Origin: JALORV01 sp963702595
Lineage (GTDB): Bacteria; Pseudomonadota; Gammaproteobacteria; Burkholderiales; Burkholderiaceae_F
Assembly: GCA_963702595.1 (NCBI GenBank)
Contig: CAVPDC010000018.1
Span: 171,173 to 235,172 of the forward strand
DNA: 64,000 bases
Direction: 5' to 3'
Below, piece after piece: positions 45,100 to 53,631 of this stretch. How positions within the stretch are numbered: the stretch's first letter is position 1; every line of letters begins with the position of its first letter. The notes below the pieces were generated by a model. It was not told the DNA's origin, did not search any database, and saw only the letters and a list, made by a program, of their open reading frames with translations. The position numbers and the translations under genes are program-made.

Positions 45100-46230
45100 A
45101 TGAAAATTGCGTTCATCGACATTTACAATAGGATCCCGATTACCCGCGGGGGCGACTGGTGGATGTTCCAACTCTTTTCTGACCTAGCGCGAAACAATAA
45201 TGTAAGCACTTTTTATACGGCCGAAAAACGCTCAGAAGCGGGATACGAGCCCGAGGATATCAGTTTTGACACACGCTTTCTGCAGTCAAAGGTTACTTGG
45301 AGCCGCTTTTCGACCTGGCTCGATATCGTCAAGCCAGACTTTTTGTGGGACAAAGCAGAGATTCGTGATATCGAGGCAGATTGTGTGTTCACATTGGTCT
45401 ACGGGTATCACATAGCTGATTACATCGCCCGCAAAAACGACGCACCTCTTGTCCTCGCTATGCAAAACGTTGAATGGCAGTACGTGAAGAGCATGGGTTC
45501 GTTAACGTACCTCCCATTTCGGGTATTCGAAAACTGGGTTCTTAACAGGGTTGATGCCGTGATAACGATTAGTCCGCGAGATTATGATTATGCGGTCGAG
45601 CATGCCTCCCGCCGCGTTTTTTATATACCGCCGAAACCCGATCCCAACGTCTTCAATCCCGATGGCGCCCGTCACGATTACGGCAGCGATGACTTCAATA
45701 TCGTTTTTTACGGGAGCTTCGATACACATCATAACGTAGCTGCGTTAGCATTCATCGTAGACGAGTTACTCCCGGCACTCGAGCGTGAGCGTTCGAACGG
45801 TGCCTTCAAGGTGCACGTATTTGGTTCGGGAAAGCCTCCTGATGACCTGCTCTCCAGAGCTAAGATCGATTTCATTGGCGCTGTGAACGATCCAGGATTA
45901 TACATCAGGGGGGCAGATGCGATCATCATACCTATCAAGAATGCGAGCGGGATCAAACTGCGAGCGGTAGAATCGCTCGCTTGCGGAAAGCCAATCGTGG
46001 CGATGCCCGAAGCAGTCCGAGGGCTTCCTCGGGAGTTGAAAGCTATGCCCTATGTGGCCAGCACGGCAAACGAATTCGTCGAAGCGCTCAAAGGTATTCG
46101 CGACGGGCGGTTGGTAAACAAGACGAATCCGTCCGCCGTGATCAAGTCCGTGCACAGCGATTCCGTGGACGACGTTCTGAACTACGCGGTAAAAAAACAC
46201 GGAAACCCTCCCCTTTTTGAACAGCAATGA
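45100..46230 (+). CDS. GT4-type glycosyltransferase
   Basis: The 376-aa protein has a GT-B fold. The N-terminal acceptor domain contains RGGDWWMFQLFSDLA and NAPLVLAMQNVEW-type segments. The C-terminal nucleotide-binding domain has NIVFYGSFDTHHNVAALAFIVDELLPAL, IDFIGAVNDPGLYIRGADAIIIPIKNASGIKLRAVESLACGKPIVA (E-x7-E region). It resembles bacterial GT1/GT4 enzymes that recognise UDP- or GDP-sugars. Its stop overlaps the next start (ATGA at 46227), so the two are translationally coupled. Confidence 0.85.
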   Translation: MKIAFIDIYNRIPITRGGDWWMFQLFSDLARNNNVSTFYTAEKRSEAGYEPEDISFDTRFLQSKVTWSRFSTWLDIVKPDFLWDKAEIRDIEADCVFTLVYGYHIADYIARKNDAPLVLAMQNVEWQYVKSMGSLTYLPFRVFENWVLNRVDAVITISPRDYDYAVEHASRRVFYIPPKPDPNVFNPDGARHDYGSDDFNIVFYGSFDTHHNVAALAFIVDELLPALERERSNGAFKVHVFGSGKPPDDLLSRAKIDFIGAVNDPGLYIRGADAIIIPIKNASGIKLRAVESLACGKPIVAMPEAVRGLPRELKAMPYVASTANEFVEALKGIRDGRLVNKTNPSAVIKSVHSDSVDDVLNYAVKKHGNPPLFEQQ

Positions 46231-47306
46231 AAATTTTAGTTATTGCTCCCCTCCCACCGTACCATCGCGGTGGTATAGAAAAAGTCGTTGGCGAGGTTGT
46301 AAAGTGCATATCTCAAAGTCACAGCGCTGACGTGAACGTGTGGTCCGGAACGCTGGACGAAGCTGAAGCTGGCGACTGGAACGGCGTGTACGTGCAAACA
46401 TATCACACGAACAAGCGAGTTGGGTACGCGTCTTTAAAGATGTTAAAGGATCTTAAGCGATTCGCGCGAGACTTTGACGTTATTCACGCGCACGGTTCGA
46501 GCACATTGATTCCACTGATTGCGGCGTTAGGTGCAGCCAATACACCACTGATCGTTTCCCCACACTTCCATCCAATGGCGTCGAACAAGCTCCTCGGCGC
46601 CGTAAAACCTTTTTTTGAGCGCACGGTTAATCCATACGCTTTAGGTAAGGCCACCAGCATTATTTGTGTCTCAGAAACTGAGGCGCAAGCGATCCGCGGG
46701 CGGTTTGCCGTTGCAGATAAGATAGTCACGATCTACAACGGCGTAGACGTGGAAGCAATTCGAAAAGCGGAGTCCCATGAATTTAATGGCAAGCTCATCC
46801 TCTACGTAGGGCGTTTGGAACGATACAAGAATATCCATCGCGTTATTGAAGCAATCGGCTGCTTACCGCAATACTTTTCGTTCTATATTATTGGTGAAGG
46901 CCCCTACAAAAGTCATCTCGAAGCTCTTATTAAGCGCTCTGGCCTTTCAGAACGAGTAAAACTACTTGGAGAATGCTCGGACGTGCATCTATATAGCTGG
47001 ATAAAAACGAGCGCGTTGCTTGTAAACTGGTCCGAAGTCGAAGCATTTGGCATTACCGTGCTTGAAGCGCTAGCTGCGGGAACGCCGGCACTCGTGAATG
47101 ATAAATTCGGGCTTCACGAAATCGCGCTGCGTTTTGGGCAGGCTGTTTCTGTGATCAGCCCCAAAAGGATGGGCCCGCGAGAGCTGGCCAGAGCCATCAA
47201 TGATGCAGCAGGCGTAGATGTCGGCCCTGTCGATCTTGACGATTTTCGATGGGATAGGATTGCTGCTAAAACACTTGCGCTATACGAAAAAGCCCTCGGT
47301 GCGTGA
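46227..47306 (+). CDS. GT4 family glycosyltransferase
   Basis: The 359-aa GT-B protein has PPYHRGGIEKVVGEV at the start, DVIHAHGSSTLIPL, KATSIICVSETEAQAI, YNGVDVEAI, LILYVGRLERYKNIHRVIEAIGCL, KLLGECSDVHLYSWIKTSALLVNWSEVEAFGITVLEALAAGTPALV. The E-x-F-G-x7-E motif is diagnostic of GT4. The start overlaps the previous gene's stop. The donor is likely GDP-mannose or UDP-sugar; it is unproven. Confidence 0.88.
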   Translation: MKILVIAPLPPYHRGGIEKVVGEVVKCISQSHSADVNVWSGTLDEAEAGDWNGVYVQTYHTNKRVGYASLKMLKDLKRFARDFDVIHAHGSSTLIPLIAALGAANTPLIVSPHFHPMASNKLLGAVKPFFERTVNPYALGKATSIICVSETEAQAIRGRFAVADKIVTIYNGVDVEAIRKAESHEFNGKLILYVGRLERYKNIHRVIEAIGCLPQYFSFYIIGEGPYKSHLEALIKRSGLSERVKLLGECSDVHLYSWIKTSALLVNWSEVEAFGITVLEALAAGTPALVNDKFGLHEIALRFGQAVSVISPKRMGPRELARAINDAAGVDVGPVDLDDFRWDRIAAKTLALYEKALGA

Positions 47307-48232
47307 ATTAGCCGCCCTACGGTATCGCGGAGCTTGTACGTGCGCCAGCGTCGTAGGGACGATGAATTGTGACGGATTTCCCAAAACGTCAACGAAAATC
47401 AAGGCGGTCAGTTTGCAGAAAAAACGACAGGGTTCGCAAGCAGGCATGCGACGAAAGCGTTTGGGGTTATGATCTGTAAAACCCACGCGCATCGGGGAAA
47501 GCAACTCGGATTTTTCAGCTGTTCTTGTGGTGAGGTCAAGAATTGTCCGAATGACGTCAAAGGCGCTCGCTAAGCCGAAGACCAGGAGCCTGAAATACCA
47601 CACAACTTTCGCTTCTGGGGTGTACGCAAATAATCCTCAACGATAACACGATATTAACGGTATTTTATTCCCTTAAAGGGAATTCGAAAAAATAAAAATA
47701 GATATTTTAAAATCCCTAAAGTAGCGAAATATATCGTTAATACCGTTAATATCGTTGTAGTCACTAACGTCTTTGGGACTATTGATAAGATGATCATTTT
47801 CCACTGTGTCTACTTGTGGAATTGACACGGTCGGCCGGTCTGAGATCCGGCTGTTTACGGGCTTTTTTATTATACAATACGATAACATCCTAGCACACAC
47901 CGGATAACGTTGCTTTTGATATTCTCATATTGTATCTATTATTTTTTTCAAGCCCGTCACGGCCTTCGTTACAATACAAAAGATTTCTTTTGTTAAGTCC
48001 GAGGCTGTTATGCGCTGCGTTATTTCCGGTTATCTATGTTATCGGAAAGGAAGGGCGTGAGGCCCCTTGACGTTGCCCATAACATACTTTGGGAAATGGA
48101 GCATAAAAAGGGAGACATTCTTTTTACTCTTGATGAAAACAGACGCAGCACAATCCTGATGATATTCCAGATGCGGGCCGCCGGTTACACTCGTGCCAAA
48201 TTATGTATATTTGTCTTGACTAATCCTGTAGT
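47307..48232. other. Long intergenic stretch, AT-rich in its second half
   Basis: Minus-strand frames at 47280-47603 (WYFRLLVFGLASAFDVIRTILDLTTR) and 47673-47900 (NDINGINDI near the end) look like tails of lost genes but have no start. From ~47640 the base composition turns AT-rich. A palindrome ATTCCCTT/AAAGGGAAT lies at 47668-47684 and a GCCGG...CCGGC hairpin at ~47832-47849. No complete gene is present. Confidence 0.35.
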
Positions 48233-49189
48233 ATGTTAGGACCTATTGGCGCCCGACTAACGCCTCTGTTCTTGCGAATCCATAAGCTTGGCTTAAGAAC
48301 TGGATTCCAAGTAACCCCCAACAGGTACGATGCGCCCCTCGCTGATATCAACAAACTTCAAAAAACTAAAGAGGCTTGGGCAAAAAAATCGAACTTGCCG
48401 GGAGTATCGTTCGATTTAGATGAACAAGTTAGAAACTTAAGGAGAATCTGTCTCCCCTATAAGGAAGAATACGCTGCAAATGAGACTTACCTGAAGGCTA
48501 TATCGAAATACGGGCCAGAATTTGAATATATAGATGCTCAAGCGTTGCATTCAGTAATAAGGTTCTTTAAGCCTAAGAAGATCATCGAAATTGGCAGTGG
48601 GATCTCTACATATTGTTCTCTTGCTGCATTAGAAATAAATGCTGAGGATACAGACGCGAAATTTGAGTTAATCTGTGTCGAGCCTAATCCTTCAAAAGGC
48701 TTGGAGTCTCTTGAGAGAATAGAACTCAGTGCTCAAAATGTGCAGGGTATCCCGGTCGAGGTTCTAACAGATCTTCGCGAAAATGATTTGTTGTTTATAG
48801 ACTCTAGTCACACAGTCAAGCCAGGCGGAGACGTGAATTATCTTATCTTAGAGGTGATGCCACGTTTAAACGAGGGGGTAATTGTGCATTTCCATGACAT
48901 CTATTTGCCATATGATTATCAAAGAAGCGTGCTTCAATCCTTCATCCAGTGGAATGAGACATCTCTTTTAAGAGCGTTTCTTGTAGGAAATAGCGGCGTT
49001 ATGATTCTATTTTGCCTCAGCCAGTTGCATTACGACAAAAAAGAAGACCTTAAAGGCGTTTTCCCAGATTACAATCCGCAACCAGATGACAATGGCTTAG
49101 GTACCGATGTCCCTGTCAGTGTAAGTGCAATGTTTGACTATAATATCTCCCATCATTTTCCATCGTCTATATATATCCAAATTCAATAG
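48233..49189 (+). CDS. Class I SAM-dependent methyltransferase
   Basis: The 318-aa protein contains IRFFKPKKIIEIGSGISTYCSLAALEINA (motif I, E-I-G-S-G), KFELICVEPNPS (motif II), LLFIDSSHTVKPGGDVNYLILEVMPRLNEGVIVHFHDIYLP. These are typical of methyltransferases of the Methyltransf_24 type found in cell-wall and glycan loci. Its coding sequence is visibly richer in A/T than neighbouring genes, suggesting recent acquisition. The start ATG follows the preceding TTAG without a strong RBS. Confidence 0.8.
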   Translation: MLGPIGARLTPLFLRIHKLGLRTGFQVTPNRYDAPLADINKLQKTKEAWAKKSNLPGVSFDLDEQVRNLRRICLPYKEEYAANETYLKAISKYGPEFEYIDAQALHSVIRFFKPKKIIEIGSGISTYCSLAALEINAEDTDAKFELICVEPNPSKGLESLERIELSAQNVQGIPVEVLTDLRENDLLFIDSSHTVKPGGDVNYLILEVMPRLNEGVIVHFHDIYLPYDYQRSVLQSFIQWNETSLLRAFLVGNSGVMILFCLSQLHYDKKEDLKGVFPDYNPQPDDNGLGTDVPVSVSAMFDYNISHHFPSSIYIQIQ

Positions 49190-49547
49190 GATAATCTTCG
49201 TCTGAATGACACTGATTTTAAATGCTAGCGTTATATCTTGTATAACGATCTTCACAATAAAGTGACGATAACATTTAAACGGTTCTTGATACAAAAACCT
49301 TTGACGTGTATGTAGATGACATCACCTTTACGCACTTTCCGTCAACTGGTGCAGCAACCGCCTACTACGACAACAATACGCACTATACTTCAAGAGAGGA
49401 CTGGGGTATAGTGGCTTTTAACCTCTCCTTATCTCCTAGCTCATAATTTCTTTTTTCGATTTCCTTTGACTGAAAAGTCCCTTTCCCTAACTGCAGCAAT
49501 AACCCCTTAGTGACTATATAAAATACTGCGCCAGACCCTTTCTTATC
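49190..49547. other. AT-rich intergenic region with a gene fragment
   Basis: It contains only the 3' gene fragment at 49279-49446 and no complete gene. Confidence 0.35.
49279..49446 (+). pseudogene. 3' fragment of a possible extracellular protein
   Basis: After TAA 49276-49278 the frame encodes TVLDTKTFDVYVDDITFTHFPSTG, AATAYYDNNTHYTSREDWGIV and ends at TAA 49446. The alternating pattern suggests a beta-sandwich surface domain. There is no start codon or RBS. Confidence 0.3.
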
Positions 49548-49939
49548 TCAGTCTTTCAAGGCTATTATGATTGGTGCAAAACCAACAGCTACGAATAATA
49601 TAGAAACCAGCCGTAAAATGATTGAGGCTTCTGTATCCGGTAATGACATGGACAACATCTACACTCCAAAAGCGATTATCAACACTCCTGCTATGATTCT
49701 TACTATATCTGCTCTTTCCAGATCATTTATTTTTCGTCAAGCGTCTTGCTTTTGATGTCTGGACGTACTTGCTGAACATACTGAGGTTGTGGTTGTCCGA
49801 TATTTGGGTCATAATAAGGCGTTGCGGGTGCTGTCGATGCTGATGGCGCTGTCCTTACCGTTGTCTTGCCGCAACCGGAACAAAACTTGTCATCTTGAAG
49901 TAACGGCTTTCCACAATTTGAGCAGAAATTTTCCGCTAT
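49548..49939 (-). pseudogene. Zinc-ribbon membrane protein, degraded
   Basis: From ATA 49937-49939 the frame reads A-E-N-F-C-S-N-C-G-K-P-L-L-Q-D-D-K-F-C-S-G-C-G-K, a double zinc ribbon, then a Pro/Gln linker to TAA. A neighbouring frame continues NDLERADIVRIIAGVLIIAFGV, TAG, MLSMSLPDTEASIILRLVSILFVAVGFAPIIIALK (two helices) and ends at 49548. Homologous proteins begin M-A-E-N-F-C, so the start codon appears changed from ATG to ATA. One indel and one in-frame TAG are also present. Confidence 0.55.
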
Positions 49940-50110
49940 TTTGCCTCTTAAAGTACAAATACGTAAAACTCAGCTTTTAAGGCTTACGTTTTCGCATTCT
50001 TGAAGCAGCAGGTCTGCTGCTTCCAATCGAAATTACTATAGCCTTTTGATACGAAACGCTGCATAAAGAAAACCCGTTCAGTATATCGCCGGTCCTGCAG
50101 TTGCTAAAGA

Positions 50111-50980
50111 ATGTTAACAAAACTCAACGCCTATTTGGAACTGTTGTCTTTGCTGCCCGCAAATCCGCAGCTGTTCTTGTTGAAATTCGCTCGAGAAGTT
50201 AAGAGCCGAACGCTGTCGCCCTTCTTGCACGGATCAGCAGAAAAAGAAATTCGGGGGGTCGTCTTTAATTTCGATTTTGAACTGCACCCTTACGTTAAAG
50301 AGATGTATTTTGAAAACTATAAACAAGAAGTTGTTGAATTCATAAAAAAAACACTAAAAAAAGGTGACGTTTTCATCGACGTCGGCGCGAATATCGGCTT
50401 CACGAGCGCAATCGGTGCGGGGTGTGTCGGCACCGCCGGCGAAGTTCACAGCTTTGAGCCCGTTCCCGAATTCTTTCAAAAGTTGAAGGAAATGGCTGAA
50501 CGGAATCCGGCTTATGCTATTTTCGTAAACCAGTGTGGCTTGGCGGATAACCCTGGAATTTTGAACATATGCACAAATGCTCAGAATATTGGGGGGAGCA
50601 CGATGGTTCCAGGCCTAATGAATAGAGAAGAACAGAAGGATTGTTTGAAGGTTCCGGTCCGTAGGCTCGATCACTATCTGTTAGAGAAAAATATGGATCG
50701 AGTTTCACTGATCAAAATAGATGCCGAGGGGTTCGAATTTCCCGTTCTGCGAGGCTTAGAACACTTTCTTGAGGCCAATACAGAAAAGCCTCCTATCATT
50801 TGCGAAATTTCGTCACCCGCTTATCCGCTGCTCAGCTTAAGTCTTCAGCAGTTTTCTGACTACATGGAGCATTGGTCCTACAAAGCTTTCAGTTTGATTG
50901 ATTCTGATAAACCCATAGACGTTACAGAACTGAAACAGCAAACTAATGTTTTATTTCGGGCTAGACAAGACAGCAGCTAA
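50111..50980 (+). CDS. FkbM family methyltransferase
   Basis: The 289-aa protein has FIDVGANIGFTSAIGAGCVGTAGEVHSFEPVPEFFQKLKEM (SAM motif I D-V-G-A-N-x-G and motif II F-E-P), NQCGLADNPG, RVSLIKIDAEGFEFPVLRGLEHFL and PPIICEIS, the order typical of FkbM enzymes. They O-methylate sugars in glycans and secondary metabolites. ATG 50111 follows the preceding AAAGA without a strong RBS. Confidence 0.88.
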   Translation: MLTKLNAYLELLSLLPANPQLFLLKFAREVKSRTLSPFLHGSAEKEIRGVVFNFDFELHPYVKEMYFENYKQEVVEFIKKTLKKGDVFIDVGANIGFTSAIGAGCVGTAGEVHSFEPVPEFFQKLKEMAERNPAYAIFVNQCGLADNPGILNICTNAQNIGGSTMVPGLMNREEQKDCLKVPVRRLDHYLLEKNMDRVSLIKIDAEGFEFPVLRGLEHFLEANTEKPPIICEISSPAYPLLSLSLQQFSDYMEHWSYKAFSLIDSDKPIDVTELKQQTNVLFRARQDSS

Positions 50981-51279
50981 GCTTCGAAAGCGAAAACAAC
51001 TGATACCTCTAATTGAAAGTCGCCTGCAGCACTTCTCACAAGTAGCGGTAGACATAAAACGATTTGAGGAGCTTTCGCAAGCTCGCTGTGAAACTTCCCC
51101 CCCCAACGGCGCGTCAGAAATCAAATTAAACTGAGCAGTGCCAAGCGCGCCTCTACCAACTTGCATATGTTGAAAACCGTGCGCCAACGGTCGGAACTGC
51201 AGACAATAGCTCCGAGGTTGAGATGTCCGCGCGCGCAAAAAGGGTTAATATATAGACCATAATTGTTGTCCTTGAATAT
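50981..51279. other. Intergenic region with TATA-like element
   Basis: TTAATATATAGACC near 51244-51257 is a candidate promoter for the next gene. Nothing else was seen. Confidence 0.35.
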
Positions 51280-52416
51280 GTGAAGGATTCAATGAATGGC
51301 CAAATGAATTCGGTGAAGGCTGTTGTCTACGCCCCTTATATTTATCGATGGATGCTAGATTTTGTTCATGAACTCTCCGACTTGCTAGGGGAAGTTCGGT
51401 TTTACGCGAGCGGCATCTACGGAAACTATCCTTGGGAACAATACAAGCACTACGTCCAGCTCGTGAATAAACGGAGCTTTTTTCGTACCGCTCTAAGCTA
51501 TCTGCGCTACCGACCAGACGTCGCCATCATGCTCGGATCTGAATCTGGTATTTCACTCGCGCTAACCGTACCATCTCGGATTGTGGGAAAGAGCACCGTG
51601 CTGATTGTTGAAGAGAATCAAGAAAGGACTTTTCCGAGCGTGTTCTTGCGGTGCCTTTCACGAGTGAAGCGGCTGTGCGTCGTGACAATGTTTAGGAACG
51701 CGCGTGTTCTCGTCGCAGAATCGGAGCCCGCAAAGGACTACTTGCTTAGGATGAGGTGCGCGCCCGAACGTATACACGTCCTCCCCCACGGCACGAATAT
51801 CAACGACTTTAAGCCCCACACGAAGAGCCAACAGTTAGCTTCGCAGCTTGGCCTCCCCGAGAACGACGTACGCGCGTGTACGGTCCTCTTCGTGGGGGGG
51901 TTTACTGAGTACAAAGGAGCCGATTTTCTTGCAAGAGCAATTCTCGACTTCCCAAATTCACCCCGGGTCATTTTTTTGATCCCCTCCCAAGGATCTGTTT
52001 TTTCCAAGTATGAAAAGCAGTTCGGAGCAACAGAGAACGTTTATACATACTCATCGCTCGAGGATGGCTGTATGCCATATCTGTACGGTCTCGCCGATAT
52101 CGTCGTCGTCCCATCCAAACTCTGCGAAGCGCACAGTAGCGATCGATCCCCAAACTCGCTGATAGAGGCAATGGCATGTGGGAAAGCCGTCATCGGAACG
52201 ACGGTGGGTGGGATTCCAGTAATTATGGATGGGGCCGGAGTACTCATACGGCCGAATGACCCGGGCGCTATCATAGAAGCAATTTTGGCGTTAGCAGCTG
52301 ATCCGCTGCGACGTAAAATGTTGGGCGCACGCGCTAGGGAGCGAGCAGTTGTTTCTTTGAACAACAGTCATTACGCGCTGCAGATACTGGAGCTTTGGAA
52401 ACGAGCACATGTATAG
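51280..52416 (+). CDS. GT4-type glycosyltransferase
   Basis: The ~378-aa GT-B protein has VLFVGGFTEYKGADFLARAILDF, CMPYLYGLADIVVVPSKLCEAHSSDRSPNSLIEAMACGKAVIGTTVGGIPVIMDGAGVLI in the C-terminal donor-binding domain. The start could be GTG 51280, ATG 51292 or ATG 51304; a TATA-like element ~30 nt upstream favours the first and a very short leader. It overlaps the next gene by 8 nt. Confidence 0.85.
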   Translation: MKDSMNGQMNSVKAVVYAPYIYRWMLDFVHELSDLLGEVRFYASGIYGNYPWEQYKHYVQLVNKRSFFRTALSYLRYRPDVAIMLGSESGISLALTVPSRIVGKSTVLIVEENQERTFPSVFLRCLSRVKRLCVVTMFRNARVLVAESEPAKDYLLRMRCAPERIHVLPHGTNINDFKPHTKSQQLASQLGLPENDVRACTVLFVGGFTEYKGADFLARAILDFPNSPRVIFLIPSQGSVFSKYEKQFGATENVYTYSSLEDGCMPYLYGLADIVVVPSKLCEAHSSDRSPNSLIEAMACGKAVIGTTVGGIPVIMDGAGVLIRPNDPGAIIEAILALAADPLRRKMLGARARERAVVSLNNSHYALQILELWKRAHV

Positions 52417-53572
52417 CCACGCGAAAAAGACCAAGCCACCGCACGATCATTGGTCGGTGCTTCATTTGATTAACGCGTTCGACGCGCGATATGATCGCGA
52501 TCAGCGTCGAATCGTCCACCTACAACATCAAAGAGGATATGACGTTACCGTCGTCACCTCTCGCTACGATGACGACTCAAAACGACGTAACGCGTTTTTT
52601 TTTCAGCACGCGGAAGAGGGTCTTAGCGGCGTAAAAATCTTTCACAACTACAGCTGTAAGCTTCGTTTCGGCACGGAACAGCCGATGGTTTTTTATCTTC
52701 CAAACGTGGCATCTTTGAGGGCTTTTGACATTACGCACGTTCACGGACTAACCTCGTACTCGTGCGTCCTTGGATGCTTGTTTAAGCGCCTCAATCACTC
52801 GAAATTAGTTATTAGATCGGACCTCTCAGAAGCTGGATACGAATCTCTCAAAAATAACGCCATGTACAAATCTTTCTTTTTTAAGCTCCTCAAGTCAATG
52901 GACGCGGTATATGCGTACACGGCTTCGGAAAAAGCTATACTGCTCGACGTTGGAATTCCGGAGGACTATGTTTGGGTCGTCCCCATTGGAATTGACCTTG
53001 ACCGATTCAGTAAGCGCACGGCGACCGATGATAGCGACTCGACGATCACTATCGGTTATATCGGCCGCTTCGACCGAGTGAAAGGCGTACATCGACTGGT
53101 AAAACCACTGAGCCAGGTACTCAGAGAGTGCGCTAACGTGAGGGTTAGATTTGCCGGCCCTAAGCAGGACGTCCAGTACGCAACTTCGATCTTGCGCGAA
53201 ATGAGTCTTTTCCCGCGGTTCTCGTATGCGGGGGGACTAAATGCTGATGAAGTACCTGGGTTTTATCAGGGATGTGATATTATCATCATTCCGTCGCTTT
53301 TTGATACAGGCGCCATCGTTGCACTGGAAGCGATGGCTTCAGGTAAGGCCATTGTTGCCTCGAACATCCGTCCCTTCAATGCGTACCTAGAAGATGGTGT
53401 GTCGGGGTTGCTGGCCGATACCGAAGGCGATATCTATAGCTCGTGCAAACAGCTGATCAATGATAGCGACCTTAGAGCGCGGCTCGGCCGTGCTGCGCTG
53501 CAACAGGCTAGCAACTACAGCGACGTGACCATGATCAAAAAGTTCGAGGAGATCTACGCCTACGTCACTTAG
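52409..53572 (+). CDS. GT4-type glycosyltransferase
   Basis: The 387-aa protein has HWSVLHLINAFDARYDRDQRRIVHLQHQRGYDVTVVTSRYDDD at the front, FDITHVHGLTSYS, SEKAILLDVGIPEDYVWVVPIGIDLDRFSKR, TIGYIGRFDRVKGVHRLVKPL and CDIIIIPSLFDTGAIVALEAMASGKAIVASNIRPF. This is a GT-B enzyme of the GT4 family. It starts inside the end of the previous gene, so the two are coupled and followed by the GT-C-like membrane protein. Confidence 0.86.
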   Translation: MYSHAKKTKPPHDHWSVLHLINAFDARYDRDQRRIVHLQHQRGYDVTVVTSRYDDDSKRRNAFFFQHAEEGLSGVKIFHNYSCKLRFGTEQPMVFYLPNVASLRAFDITHVHGLTSYSCVLGCLFKRLNHSKLVIRSDLSEAGYESLKNNAMYKSFFFKLLKSMDAVYAYTASEKAILLDVGIPEDYVWVVPIGIDLDRFSKRTATDDSDSTITIGYIGRFDRVKGVHRLVKPLSQVLRECANVRVRFAGPKQDVQYATSILREMSLFPRFSYAGGLNADEVPGFYQGCDIIIIPSLFDTGAIVALEAMASGKAIVASNIRPFNAYLEDGVSGLLADTEGDIYSSCKQLINDSDLRARLGRAALQQASNYSDVTMIKKFEEIYAYVT

Positions 53573-53631
53573 GGGCGAGAGCTCTCAGCGAACGATTGAT
53601 TCGGCGGGAAAACAGGGAGAAGGTTCGAGAT

